Shown here piece after piece: positions 1 through 11,702 of a stretch of 64,000 nucleotides of DNA. A program made the position numbers and the translations under genes. This DNA comes from Limnomonas spitsbergensis (Eukaryota; Chlorophyta; Chlorophyceae; Chlamydomonadales): NCBI GenBank assembly GCA_037349105.1, contig JAYJMM010000028.1:496001-560000 (forward strand). The letters run 5' to 3'. Position 1 is the first letter of the stretch. Each line of letters opens with the position of its first letter. The notes under the pieces were generated by a model that did not search any database, was not told the DNA's origin, and worked only from the letters and a program-made list of their open reading frames with translations.

Positions 1-21
1 GTTCACATTCACACAAGCAGG

Positions 22-105
22 TGGCGCAATGGTCAGTGGCATAAGACACGATGTTGCCAACAATGTTAGGCTAGGGTAGATGACAAGCATGAGGAGGGCG
101 TGCTA
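22..105 (+). repeat. LINE 3'-coding fragment
   Basis: This stretch is a degenerate match to the C-terminal coding end of the LINE family that is best preserved at 31.0-32.6 kb. The segment around 32,185-32,265 lines up with it over about 80 bases with many substitutions. It is too short and too eroded to encode anything. Bases 106-303 between it and the next repeat hold nothing I recognise. Confidence 0.5.
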
Positions 106-303
106 TTCGCCTTCTGCCAATTGTCACTCGATATCTCAGCCAATGACGATAAACCTTTGGGCCCTGCTAACAAAAGCCCAGTCGAGTTGGCGTTTAACTG
201 CCTGGTTGAAAATTAAATAGAAGAAATAAAGCAAGGGGGGAATCGAAGGAAGAGACCCCCACACAAAATGAAAGGAAGTCCGAACTAAATCCTCATCACC
301 TCA

Positions 304-368
304 AATGTCAATGACGCTACACCTCCGGGTTCTACTAAAAAAGGCTCGGCCGCGTGGGCGCCTAACTA
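304..368 (-). repeat. LINE 3' terminal tail copy
   Basis: This is the reverse complement of a dispersed tail that ends in GGTGTAACGTCATTGAC or close variants, preceded by a CGCGGCCGAGCC core. The same tail recurs at about 2,568, 32,540, 33,434, 35,215 and 39,815, always at the edge of LINE-derived sequence. It is therefore read as the 3' end of 5'-truncated LINE copies. Bases 369-817 contain no convincing gene. Confidence 0.55.
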
Positions 369-817
369 AAGGGTTGGGAGGAAAGAACGAAACCCCTGAA
401 CGAAACGAGGGGAAAAAGGAGGAAAGCGAGGGGGGGTAAAAACAAAAAAAATCGACTTCATCCCCCTTTTTGTAGAGCTTGACGAGTGCGTTCCATAGCT
501 GTTTCTTAAAAGCTTGTTTGGCCCAGGGCGGAGGCAGATGTGGCAAGCTACGTGGTGACGGTGGAGAGGGAGTAGTGGGCAAAGAGGACCCGCTGAGGGA
601 GAGCAAGAAGGCAGTGAGGGAGCTCATGGCCAAGATGAAGGCTGATGCCATCGCATTGCCACCACCATCCAGGCCATCTGCCTTCTGGAAACATGCGGTC
701 GCTAGCTAGAAGTAGTCGGCAGTCAATAGCCTGGCTGAGCTCAGTATTTAAATTGACGGTTGGCATGAATTGTCATCACCTAACGAATTGAACAATCCCA
801 GTGGAAGCACCTTGGCG

Positions 818-975
818 AGTTGATGAAAACACTCCTTACATGCCCTGTAATTTTTACTGAGATGTTTCAATTTCAATGGGTTCCGGAGGCGGTAGGTGGG
901 TGGGTGGTAGGCTTGGGTGCTCGTTTTCGGGGGGGGATGGGGTCCCTGGCTTTGTTTTGCCCCCCCCCTCGAGGA
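818..975 (+). repeat. Dispersed repeat with poly-G/C end, copy 1
   Basis: About 160 bases here reappear in inverted orientation at 42,186-42,350. Both contain a GGTGGGTGGTAGGC-like core, a run of G and a terminal run of C. Identity by eye is roughly 85 percent. No coding potential is visible and the family is not recognised. Confidence 0.55.
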
Positions 976-1004
976 AAAGTGGGCAATAATGTGAATACAT
1001 AGAC

Positions 1005-1085
1005 AAAAGGCTGGAAAAGAAGAATAAACAAAGAAAGTTCCAGCCCCTGAAAACGTCTACGCTTCAACGATATCTACCACATCTT
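1005..1085 (-). repeat. LINE 3' UTR fragment
   Basis: The reverse strand matches the 3' UTR of the LINE family, including the AACGTCTACG block that also occurs near 2,750 and, in the other orientation, near 32,425. It abuts a plus-strand LINE fragment at about 1,088, so the two are nested or rearranged copies. Confidence 0.5.
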
Positions 1086-1087
1086 TC

Positions 1088-1560
1088 ATTGCTGGAGCTG
1101 TAGCTGGGATCAGCCCATCCCAAACTGCTGCAGGCAGCAACTGACCTACAGCCGCTGCCTGTCAGAGTGGTGCTAGCGCTAGCTGATGCAACATACGAGC
1201 GGGCGCAGCTGGATGCAGCTGGCAGAGGGGACCCCAGAGATCCTGCCATTGAACACAGGTTTGCGGCCGCCTACCGCACCTGGTTTCAGTCTACGGCTAG
1301 GCCAGGGGCCGCACCAGCCGAAAGGAGTGTGCTTGCATGCGCACAAACTGAAGGCTGCAGCTCGGCGCCGTTAGCACGGCTGACACAAGAGGGCAGTGCA
1401 GTGGTCAGCAGCGTGACAGACGGTGCTGCCTGCGATGCTGGGCTAGGGGAGACGGCGACCATGTGGAGGACGCGCTGCATGCTTGTTTTGAGTGCCCCAG
1501 CGTGAAGGATCAACGTAGTGAGCGGGGATGGGCAGGTTCTCTGAACGTCTTCCACAAAAG
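1088..1560 (+). pseudogene. LINE ORF2 C-terminal remnant
   Basis: A degenerate reading encodes a stretch resembling the one at about 31,950-32,280: an ATYERxQLDAAGRGD segment, a TEHR/IEHR segment with FRTWFQ, then a decayed cysteine-rich end. In LINE reverse transcriptase ORFs this region is the C-terminal part with a CCHC-like knuckle. Frameshifts and stops break it into three frames. The call rests on internal homology between the copies in this window, since the fragment lacks the catalytic RT motifs. Confidence 0.55.
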
Positions 1561-1815
1561 CCAGAGCATCCCACCCAAGCCTGCCCCGGTACAACTCCAA
1601 AAAGTCTCTAGCACCGTTCGGAGGACCTGCCCATCACCGCTCCCTAAGTTGATCATTCACGCTGGGGCATTGAAAGCACGCATGCAACGCGTCCTCCACA
1701 TGCTCGCCGTCTCCTCTAGCCCAACATCGCCGGCTGCACCGTCTGTCACGCTGCTGACCGCTGCGTCGTCCTCTAGTGTCAGCCGCGCTGACGGCACCGA
1801 GCCGCAGCCTTAATT
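1561..1815 (-). pseudogene. LINE ORF2 C-terminal remnant, inverted copy
   Basis: The reverse strand encodes a better kept C-terminal end containing GEHVEDALHACFQCPS, a cysteine/histidine-rich knuckle of the kind found at LINE ORF2 C-termini. It faces the plus-strand copy just upstream, giving an imperfect inverted pair of LINE ends. It has no start codon of its own. Confidence 0.55.
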
Positions 1816-1829
1816 TCGTGCGCACGCAA

Positions 1830-2085
1830 ACAAACTTCCTTCGGCTGGTGCGGCCCCTGGGTATGGTGCGGCCCCTTGGTACAGCAGAGGGTACAGCAGT
1901 GTGAATGCGGGTACAGCAGAGGGTACAGCAGTGTGGATGCGGGTATAACAGGGGGTACAGCAGTAGTGCAGGTACATCAGAGGTTACAACAGTGTGGATG
2001 CGGGTACAGCAGAGGGCACAGCAGTACATTGGGTACAGCATGAGTTACATCAGTGTGGATGCGGCTTCAAAAGGCTGCATATGCA
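1830..2085. repeat. Degenerate GGTACAGCAG tandem repeat
   Basis: Units of roughly 30-35 bases built on GGGTACAGCAG and CAGTGTGGATGCG recur about seven times with frequent changes. The array borders the inverted LINE fragment. Short ORFs across it only reflect the repeat. From 2,086 to 2,567 I see no gene or recognisable element. Confidence 0.6.
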
Positions 2086-2567
2086 TGACTAGGTAGAATA
2101 AAGTTTGGGTTATTTTGAATGCCTGACCCATGCTGAGTTGTCAGACTATTGATTTGGACAGACCTGTACATCGTATGCGCATGAGCTGTGAGTGAGCTGT
2201 ACATTAGCAGTACATTTGGTGTGGCTTGTGTCTCCCCTTCAAACTGTGCTGCACAAGGACCTCTCAGCAACTGGCCAGGACGCTGATGACAATACTTTGA
2301 TTTGATCTGCAATGTGTATGAAGGGCCCTGCCCTATTTCTGATGTTTCATTTAGATATTTTACAAAGTTAACGCAACCACCCACAGCCTCTCCTGACAGG
2401 GCCAGGCAAAGTCCACCGGGGAGACACCAACAACAAGAACCAAAACATGGCAATCTGCAACAAGGAGATACACTGCAAGTCAATGGATTGCTTACACAGA
2501 AAGGACGGGAGAACTTAAGTTGGCTTGCTAACCCTGCCTTGGAGCTGATGCACCGAGCCAACCAGTC

Positions 2568-2826
2568 AATGACGTTACACCTCTGGGCCGTGCTCAAACA
2601 AGGCTCGACCGCGTGGGCGCCTAACTAGAGAATTAAGAGGAAAGATCCACAGAAGTGGGCAGGGCAAAAGAAAGGAGACAAAAAGTGGGAAATAAAGTGA
2701 AGGGACAACAAAAGGCTGAAAAAACAAAATTCAAGGAAGTTCCAACCTATGAAAATGTCTACGTCTCAACGATATCTACCACGTCGTCCACAAAGGCCAG
2801 GGCATCCCACCCAAACCTGCCCCGGT
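2568..2826 (-). repeat. LINE 3' end, truncated
   Basis: Reading the reverse strand, the sequence holds the last codons of the LINE ORF, the 3' UTR with the AACGTCTACG-type block, and the terminal GGTGTAACGTCATTGAC tail at 2,568. The copy is 5'-truncated and runs straight into an 87-bp tandem array at its upstream end. Confidence 0.6.
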
Positions 2827-3200
2827 GAGACCAGCAGCGCAACCTGGACACCTGCCTGTCCTGAAGTCAGCTTGCTAAACCTGCCTTGCAGCGGATGCAC
2901 CGATCCAACCAGTGAGCTCAGCAGTGCAGCCTGGACACCTGCCTGCCCTGAAGTCAGCTTGCTAAACCTGCCTTGCAGCTGATGCACCGATCCAACCAGT
3001 GAGCTCAGCAATGCAGCCTGTACACCTGCCTGCCCTGAAGTCAGCTTGCTAACCCTGCCTTGCAGCGGATGCACCGATCCAACCAGTGAGCTCAGCAATG
3101 CAGCCTGTACACCTGCCTGCCCTGAAGTCAGCTTGCTAACCCTGCCTTGCAGATGATGCACCAATCCAACTAGTGAGCTCAGCAGTGCAGCCTGTATTTA
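2820..3200. repeat. 87-bp tandem repeat
   Basis: A unit of 87 bases repeats about four and a half times; the CCTTGCAG anchor falls at 2,884, 2,971 and 3,058, exactly 87 apart. Because 87 is a multiple of three, ORFs stay open on both strands through the array, but they carry only the repeat. Units differ at scattered positions. Confidence 0.8.
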
Positions 3201-3231
3201 GTTCCGATCCTGCATTTTTATCCTCTTTCAT

Positions 3232-3292
3232 TATTCTAGGCACACTTTTTCTACAGTCTCCCTACAAAGTGATCCCTTAAAACAATATTTCG
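3232..3292 (+). repeat. SINE-like 3' tail fragment
   Basis: The block with CTAGGCACAC, an oligo-T run, ACAGTCTCCC and GATCCCTTAAAA matches the tail of the SINE-like units at 38.5-39.8 kb. Only the tail is present. The rest of 3,293-4,064 contains no recognisable gene. Confidence 0.45.
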
Positions 3293-4064
3293 TTTCCCCT
3301 TCAATTTGTGTGGCAACAACGAAACTAGGGGAACAATACGGTATCTGGTACAAGTAGGCGCATGTGCCCACGAAGATCATGTCAATGTTGTTAGAATGTA
3401 ATTGAAGCTGATGCTGGAGATGAAGACTTAAGTCAAATAAAAGGAAAGCAATCCATCAGGCTGGGCCAGATGAGAGCAGTCAAATGGATCGGGGAATCCC
3501 AAGTGCAAGCGATGAATCACTGGGGATGGTCCAAATACAGGTCATGCATGCTGCTAGTGCATGCATCATCTGACAACGTTTCTCCACATGGCATGTCCTT
3601 CACTACGTAAATAATTTGCAGATAGTAATATTTTGAAGGCTCCATGCACATATGGAAAAGCATGCAAGACAGACGTAACCTATATGATAGGACAACCGGA
3701 AGATTTTGGTTCTTGAAGGCCCAGCAGAGGGCCATGCCTTAAGAAGATCCGGAAATCCTCAAGGCGGGGCAACGGCGACATCAGCTTACAGATAACCTGC
3801 CGTCATGTAGATAAATGTCAGACATGTGGTGTCATCCGATTTTGGGGGCCATCCTGATCCAGATCTAGAATCGGGGTCGAGTGCTGTCCAGATCCCAACC
3901 AGCATCGGGGATTGGGCGCGCCTGATGCAGCTATGGAGAATGTCATTTAGATCCAGCAGACTGTTGGGGCGGCGTGATATTCAGAGAGAGAGGCGGGGAC
4001 ATATCAGCTTGCAAAGCTCTTTCCACAGATCTGCCTCCGTTGAGAGGATTAACTCCTCCATTAG

Positions 4065-4553
4065 GATGGGAAGTAGGAGGAGGACTAGGAGAGGAATGGG
4101 GACGGGGAGGGGGATAGGAAAAGGAAGGCAGGGGAGGTATTGGAGGGGGTGGGGGAGACAAATGTGGGAGCGGGAGTGAGAAAACATGGAACCCAGGCGA
4201 CAGCAGAATGCCTGGGGAATCAAACAGGGGTATCGAAGCCTGAAGAGGTGCAGGCGGGAGTGGGGTACTGAGAGGTAGGGTGGGAGGTGTTAAGGAAGTG
4301 GGGGACCGAGGCGTCAGCGAATAGACCTCATTGGCATCAGTCAGGAGTTGGGTAATGAGAGGAGGGCAAGGGACTGAGGGGTGAAGGAAGGGGGAGAGGG
4401 GGTCTGCGAGGAGGTTTGGAGGAAGGAAATCTGTAAGGCGGGGAAGGGGGACTGTGGGGAGGGGTAGGACAAGGAGGCGATGCAGGTGGGGGAGGATTTA
4501 GAGGTGGCACAGATGGATACTGTCTAGGCAAGGGTGGAGGCGAATGGGGGTCA
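4065..4553 (-). other. Proline-rich coding-like tract beyond the annotated stop
   Basis: Downstream of the stop codon at 4,554 the reverse strand keeps the proline-codon-rich, G-rich-on-plus composition of the peptidase tail, first in another frame to 4,337 and then in further frames to about 4,065. It looks like an older, longer tail broken by indels, or like coding sequence reached by an alternative frame or splice. No start codon or separate gene is evident. Confidence 0.4.
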
Positions 4554-7500
4554 CTATGAGGTAGAAGCAGAGGAAACAAATGTGCAGGGGTAGGAGGGGG
4601 GAACAATATCAGGGGAGGAGGGGGGAAAGGTTGCGGTGGGGGAGGGGGGGGAAGGTGACGGTAGAGGTCGAGGGGACATAGGGAGCGGGGGGGCATGTGG
4701 CGGTGACATCCAGGGAAAAGGTGTTGTTGTGGGAGGAGGGACGTTATCATGAGGAGGGGGAATAGCTGGCGTGGGAATAGGAGGGAAATGAGGTAAAGAG
4801 GGAGGATGGGAACAAGGTGGCGAGAAAGGTTGTGTGTGAGGTGAAGGAGGATGGGGAAGGAGAGAAGGCGTATTGGGGAGAAGAGGACAGGGCAGTGTCA
4901 AAGGTAACCGAGGAGAGAGAGGGGGTGTGGGGAGAGCGGGGGGATAAAGAGGAGGTGAAGGTTGAGGAGGCATATCATGCAGGGGTGAGGGAGCAGGGGG
5001 CACGTGGGGGACAGGGTGTAAAGGAGGGGGGAAGTGTGGGTCAGAGGCGGGTGGAAGCTGCACTAGAAAGGGGGAAGACGAAGGGGATTCCCTGAACAAC
5101 CTCGGCGGAAAAGGAGAAAATGATGCAGATGACGGTGTCTTGTGTGGGAATGGAAGAGGTGTAGGAGGTGGTGACGGCTGCAGTTCTGGCTGGGAAGGAG
5201 ACGTGGGGGGAGATGGGGATGAAGGAAACAATAAATAGTCAGGGGGGGCTGTAGGATGATGTGGGGGGATAGGCAGAGGGGAGGAGCGGTTGGGGAGCCC
5301 AGGCTGGCCAGGTTGGAGAGGATGGGGGAAGGATAGAAGATATGGAGGTGCAGGCTGCTCTGGAGAGGGGGGAGGGGGGGGAATTCCCCTGAGAAGCCTG
5401 GGGGAAAGTGGTTGAAAGGAGGAAGCTAGCGGAGTTGAGGGTGGCGGTAGAAGCAAGGATCGTGGCGGCGAGCTTAAAGGGGGGCCAGGTAGCCACAAAT
5501 ATGGACACGGGGATGGCAGTGGCGAGGTCAACAGCGGGCCGGGAAGCAAGGAGGGTGGGAACAAACGCGGCGGGCTGCTCAAACGCTGTGGAGGAGGAAG
5601 AGGTGGAGGAGCAGGGGAACTCCTGATAGCGGGCCGAGGCAGCGGTTGTGGGATCAGCGGGTACTCGGGGAAGAGGTTGCGAGGCGCTGAGAGGTTGTGC
5701 GGCGCAGGGGGGGCGGGTTGTGGATATGGAGGCGGCGCCCTCCTGACCGCTGGTCGGGGGGGAGGCAGCGGGCTCATCAGCGGAGATGTAGGTGAGCCGG
5801 GGAGCGCAGGGCGTCTGGGCGGCTCTGGCAACGGTGTGAGGATTCCCTGTAGTGGCGGCAACGCTCTGCTCAGTGCTGGACTAAACGGTGGCAGCGGGAA
5901 CTGCGGGACATCCGGGAAGGCGGGATAATCTGGAGGCGGGCTGGAGCATCCAAAACGACAGCCCAGGTCCGCGCCGTCAATTAGCCCGTTGCAATCATTG
6001 TCCAGGCCGTCACCGCAGCTCGCCTCACAAACCTGCTGCTTGCGGCAGACAGTGAGCACGGCATGTGAGACGTTGGACGAGAGCATGCGCACGACGATGC
6101 CCGTGCCGAGCTGGTCAGCAGAATCGGACCACGCAGTGCCGGGGACAAGACGAGCGAGGAATGCAGTTTCAGTCATACCATCCATGGCATTGCTACCGGC
6201 CCAGGCATGGACCTGCACCAGTGAAATTTGGAAGGTGCATCAGTGTTGACTCCGCTTCATAACAGCCTATGGCCGGGGAGCCTGGAGCAGCGGGTTCTGG
6301 TGCAACTCATGTATGGACATGCAAACCTTTGTTAATTAAGAAAGCAATCAAGCTGTCGAGTGTCAATCATTCCGTCCACTCGCTCATCCTGTAACCCTCT
6401 TGATGAACGGGCATCAAATATGTGCCTATCAAAAAGCTGTTTGATCGCTTTCCCACTATCGCACTGCTGCTGTTCCAGGTGTGCACCTGCACCAGGCCAC
6501 AGGGCAGCCACCACTGGGCTGATGAGGACACAATATGACAACATCACCACTGACCTGCACACCATTGGCATAGGCCGGGGGGATGCCCAGGTCGTACTCG
6601 TTGTTCCCCAGGGGCCTTTGGCGGGTGGGACAGGATCCATGAAGTTCGATACAGACAGAAAGATGAGGGGGGGATCAGAACATAAGGACTGTGCAGGGAA
6701 GGCTCAGCTACAATTGTTCATGTTGAGAACTCAGGGCATGGGGGAAATACTACGATCGTTGTCAATTTTCAGTTTCTCGATTGCTGTGCCTTCCTTGCTT
6801 GTCCATACAATGCCCCATATCATCCCTTGGCCCTCGCCTACTTAAGGTACCAGGCTTAATTTCATCCCTCCTGTGAACCCTTGCCCGAACTGTACCCCAC
6901 TGCAATACACCAACAGTATTTGAATCCCTAGAGGAATACCGGTATCCATATTGTGTGTCAGGCAACGGCCACGAATGGAAGACTCGCGACCCCTTGCTCT
7001 AAGTCAGGGTTCACCTTCAGCTGACGCTCAACACTACATCACCCAACTGTTCCTGAGATACAGCACCCACCTGAAGCTGATGTAAAACACCCAGTTGACC
7101 GGGCCAGGCGCGCTGCCGAGCCAATCTGGAAACACGACCACTATGGCACCTTCGCGCGTCATTGCCCAGGTAAAGTCTGGTATGGTCAGGGTAGTGGTGG
7201 TGCCTGGTGGGAGCACTGCTCCGTACAAGACTGTGGCGGCGGATGGCTTAGACCAGCCCAGCTGCCAGGCCTGTACAGAGTTGTGGCAACGCACACTGCA
7301 GCACGGCCCCATGGCAGTGGATCCATCGCACGAAGAGGCGCAGCGGGAAGTGGGGTACAGGCTGCTGTGGCCTGCAGGTGAAGGATTAAGGGGGCATGGA
7401 ACAGGTGTGCGACATACAAACAAAACGCTCAAGGTAACCTGTCTGTGATGCCCTTCTTGGCGATACATCGCCTCAAATGATGAGACTGGCAATCTTCAAA

Positions 7501-10500
7501 CATATGAAGTTGGCTTTAACCGTGTTCAGCGGGCTGTGGGTAGGGAAGAGTTCCCACTACTGTTTCCAGCAAATGGTGTTAGCCCAGCCCAAACTGTTTG
7601 TAGGTTAATAGCGCAGAAGCGGCGGCTGTGAGCTGTAACATGTGGCAGGGAGAAAAAGCCGAAGTTCAGATTAAATAAAAAGACTTCGCTTTAGGAAGGG
7701 GAGGGAAAGTTGGTGGTAAGGGCCAGGGTCCTGGGGGGCCTTGTCAGGGTGGTCGGCTGACGCCGACCACCCACTTTTTTTCGGTCGGCTGACGCCGACC
7801 AGGCCTTTTCTTTCGGTCGGCTGATATCTTTGTTTTTTCCCAGTTTGCGTGAAAAGTGTGAACCTTGTGAAAAAGTGTGAAGCCGGATTTCATTTTTTCA
7901 ATTCAAGAACGTTACACCTGGGGCCCAACTGTCTAGGAGAAAAATACCTGACTACCTGCCAATGGCAAAAAAACTACCTGCCAAGAGCAGCCAGAGGCAA
8001 GTCGCCAGCCTCAACATCAATACCCTCCTCATCTAAAGATTCTCCAAGCATGTCTCGGTGTTTGACTTGACGATTTAGCCGACGAGCGTGTAAAAACGTG
8101 TCGGCTTACGCCGACGCGTGGCCTTAAAATCGCATTCTGGCATCGGCTGGCGCCGATGCCAGGGTTCCGGAGTGGTCGGTTTTTTTTCATGTTTTTTTTC
8201 TGGCGTCGGTGGCCGACCGGCGCCCAGGACCCTGGTAAGGGCGCAATCTGAACAGCTACATAAATTCTTTTGCCCACGACAGCTAACACAATTAAGAGTC
8301 TCCTTCAACAAACAAATTTACACACCCATGGGCAAACCGTTTCCCCCCGAATGAGAGGTTCTGCACTTGTTTCGTTGTTGTTCACACCAGCTCAAACATC
8401 CACTCCCATGTCCAGAGAAGTAACCCTATATCTGAACGCATGTCATAAGGACAATGACCCGAAAGGCCTTCTCAGCGCAGCTTGTACAGGTGCACATGTA
8501 TGTCCGTAGGGTTCTCTCCCAACACCCATTCCAAGCATAACCACTTTGGCAAACACCCTCCCAGGCATAAGCAGATCAGGTCCAACCCACACCTTACCCA
8601 GGTATAAGTTGTGGGACAGCTCGTGCAGGTGCGCATTGATGTCGGTGGCGTGCTCTCCAGTGATCCAGGCAAATGCATAGCCCCTGGTACCAGAGGGGTC
8701 AAGGTATGCAGGCCCAATCGTGCCTAGCCCGGCCCAGATGCAGCCTGCCCAAATGGATAGCCCGTTGGGCATAACTAGCACACGGTGCTTGAAGGACGCC
8801 AGGCGTTCGGCACCAATGATGCTAGAGGCGACGTTTGAGGCAGCACTTGCCCAGCCAAAGTAGTCCGCTGGGGTACACGACCTTGCAGTCCTGCGCTTAG
8901 GCAGCATGGCAGAGGCGAGCTGAGGGTGGCGGCCCTTGGGGTCAAGGATATGGGCTTGCAACTTACGGTAACTGGAAATACATTGGCATTAAGCCTATCC
9001 TTAGCCCGGAACTACTCAGCAGCCAGTTTTGTCTCCTTTTCATACGTTGAACTTGCATGAATCCGTGCAAGCACGAGCGACGACCGTGTGACAAGATACG
9101 AGATAATGAGATGGAAATGGGACGGGTACACATTAATTAAACACTAGTTAGCGGGTTTGGTCGACAGGAAATGAAGATCGTGCAAGATCCGGCAACGCCT
9201 TTGACATGAAACATACGATATACGGTAGTCGAGAAAAATGCAAGCGCGATTGGTCGGGGCGCAATGATGGCAAAGATCCAGGTGCCGAAGGAACATCGCA
9301 CGGAAGCTGGAAGCACGAGCGATGACATACAGCCGTGTCACAGGATGCTAGAAAGAGAAGGACAGGCGCGCACTTAGTTACGCACCCTAAAATACTGAGT
9401 GTTCGCCATGAGAACCGTACGGTGTCGCGCCAGGAAGCAGAGCCGAAGAGGCGGGTGGGACGCCTGAAATCCATGCTTACCGTTGTAGCACGAGGGTTTA
9501 ACAGAGTTTTGCTGTAGGCTGAAAGTGCAGCGCGGACACAAATCAATATTATTTTAACTGCTGCGCTAAGTTCAATTAAATTACCTGCTGCACGGCCGTT
9601 CTTTTAATTGTTTTTTGCTACGTGACAAAATTTCAATATACCTTTTTTGCTGCGGGCTCGTTTGTGGATTTACACTATTGAATCATGTGTGAGAGCAAAT
9701 TTTCCCATTGGCCAAACCAGGTCAAACACATATCAGTGTGGGGCTCAAGGTGTAGGTAAGCAGTCTCTTCTCCCTGCAAATGTGAACCCTGAACTAGACA
9801 CTCACCAGGCCCCGTAGGTGGATACTCCTGAGCAGGGCAGAGAGATGCCGTCCACCACTAGCGAGTTGGATCTGTTGAGCACAGAGCTGCCACCAGAGCA
9901 TGCACTGAAGTATCCCTCCAGCGTGAGGCCTGAAGGCGGTGTGTATGTGCGGAACAGAGTGGCCTCCAGGGCCTGATGTAGGGGGAAGAAGTAAATAAGT
10001 AGTGCAGAGGGTAGGGCGGACAAGCGGAAAAGACTGGACTCCATGGTTTGGCGGGGATATACAAATTCCCATTTGAAATTATGCCAAATTTGGCGCAATT
10101 GGGGGCGCTGTACCTTCACTTTTTCTGCATCACAGTTTATCTGAAGGCACTTTAGCTACAATGTAGCAACATCACAGGGGGTTCCTCAAGCCTGGTTAGA
10201 AATGCAAGAGCATTGAGGGGCGGGTCAGGCAGTAATGGATGCTTGGTAGGTCAGCAAAGGGTGGCCGTAGACTAACAATGTGCCCATATGGTGATGTTAT
10301 AAACTAAATAAGGCCATGAGGGCCGCAGCCGGCGGCTGCTTTATATAATCCGGACATTTTCTTAACGCCTTGAAAGAGTGATTTTTCGCAATAATTGCTA
10401 CTTTCATCCATGCAAGATGGACGCTGTCATCCAGGGACCATACGTGATGGCTGGTATCATCCAATCATGGCGGCTGACAACATTGAACCCTAGTCATTCA

Positions 10501-11702
10501 TGCATGATGGCTCATGTAATCCAAACATGTTGGCTGCTGTTATTAAGGCATGCTGGCTGATGTTCGCCAAGCATGATGGATGTTGACAGCTGGGATCCGC
10601 AATGAGCAGAAGCATCACAAAAAGGCAATCAGAAAAATGCTGGTAGGATCTCAAACACTGGTGAGTATGTGTCATATAATTGGAGAAAGGAACAATTCGT
10701 CTACATAACGGCAAACAGCCGGGTTGGCATGGTGCAAGGAGCCCTGCTCCTCAGGCCACCTACTTCAAGCTGATCTAGTTTCCGTCCCCATTGGTCCAGT
10801 GGTGTCAGGCCAGCGGCCTGCCAGACGTTTGAACTTCCATACACAATTGTTCTGTGTATGATAGTGCGCATGGCCCATATGACTGTAAGGTCATGCGCAT
10901 GCATTGTACAGAAATATTATCCATGAAGACATCACATATCTAGCGGGAACTGCTATGCTGTACTCACAGCTTCAGTCACGGCTGCCCTTTGTCCACATAT
11001 ATCGACGATGAGAAAGAGGGTGGACATGTCAGTGCCATGGAGGAACTGTTGCGTGTAGTGCTGCACCAGAAGCTGTTCATATGCAGCAGTATCTGCCACG
11101 TCTGCCAGCACCTCAGGCGCGCTGTTGATCAACCCCAGTGTCGTGCGGGTAGACGCCGCATGGGGCTGCTGCGCCGCATGGGCGGCTTCGGCTGGAGCGG
11201 CAGTATGAAGAGGCCCTGATGCATCCTTTGCAGGTTGCGCAGGTTTCACCAGTAAGGAACTCGGCAACGTAGCAGGGTTTTTCCCTTGTCTGGGAATCTT
11301 TTGCAGAGCATCCGGTTGGTTGACAGGCCGTATTGACACGGCTAGTAGCTGGCGCTCCGGGCGGGGCAGATGGTAGCGCACGTGGACCCTTCGCCCAGGA
11401 GTCAGGCCTGCTCGCTGGGAGAGAGGGATGAATAGATGAAAGACGGAGCCGTCGTCGGCATGCAGGAAAGCTGCGTCATCAGTCATCGTCAGGTGGCCTG
11501 GAAGTTGCATGGGGGCGGAAACGTGTGATGAGGGGCAGGCAGGAGTATCAAATTTAATTGCCTGTAAGCGCAATGTAGCCTTACCACTGATGACCGCAAA
11601 TGTGGAAGAAGTGACTGAGCCGAGGAAGCTCCCAATCAGAGCAACGGCCAGCACGACCCTAGCAAGCCCAATCCCTTGCCTGGCGAACACGGATTCCAAC
11701 AT
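4554..11702 (-). CDS. Gametolysin-like peptidase M11 with MopE motif and proline-rich tail
   Basis: Six exons on the minus strand, all with GT-AG borders and matching phases: 11702-10968, 9972-9806, 8890-8598, 7371-7071, 6615-6555 and 6212-4554, giving about 1071 aa. The start has a hydrophobic signal segment (residues 15-32), so the protein should be secreted or enter the cell wall. A propeptide-like region is followed by the M11 core: TLEGYFSACS in exon 2, the zinc site HELSHNLYLGH formed across the exon 3-4 junction (His390, Glu391, His394, His400), and MGPCCSVRCHN after it. Gametolysins are zinc proteases that digest the cell wall of volvocine algae. Residues 581-604 carry a MopE-like motif (GDGLDNDCNG), and about 450 proline-rich residues follow, like a hydroxyproline-rich wall glycoprotein. 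The MopE motif and tail make it unusually long. The C-terminus is uncertain because proline-rich sequence continues past the stop. Function is inferred from family; splicing is by eye. Confidence 0.8.
7723..8235. mobile_element. Hairpin-rich MITE in intron 3 of the M11 gene
   Basis: The element is 513 bp, bounded by the inverted repeat CCAGGGTCCTGGG and flanked by a perfect 6-bp duplication TAAGGG (7,717-7,722 and 8,236-8,241). Inside are at least four stem-loops of one design: GGTCGGCTGACGCCGACC at 7,751 and 7,783, a shorter version at 8,100, and a 9-bp stem at 8,139-8,160. It has no ORF of note. It lies wholly inside the intron between 7,372 and 8,597 and so should not disturb the protein. 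Confidence 0.7.
8891..10967 (-). other. Introns 1 and 2 of the M11 gene
   Basis: Intron 1 runs 10,967-9,973 (donor GTGAGT, acceptor CATCAG) and intron 2 runs 9,805-8,891 (donor GTGAGT, acceptor GCGCAG), with exon 2 between them. Outside that exon I find no second gene, RNA or repeat that can be named. AT-rich tracts around 9,550-9,680 recall the AT-rich parts of the repeat at 32.9 and 41.5 kb but are too weak to call. Confidence 0.6.

Noticed and set aside
10701..10904. Extra exon of the M11 gene
   Set aside because: The frame does not fit the phase of exon 1, while joining 10,968 directly to 9,972 gives continuous phase and family-like sequence.
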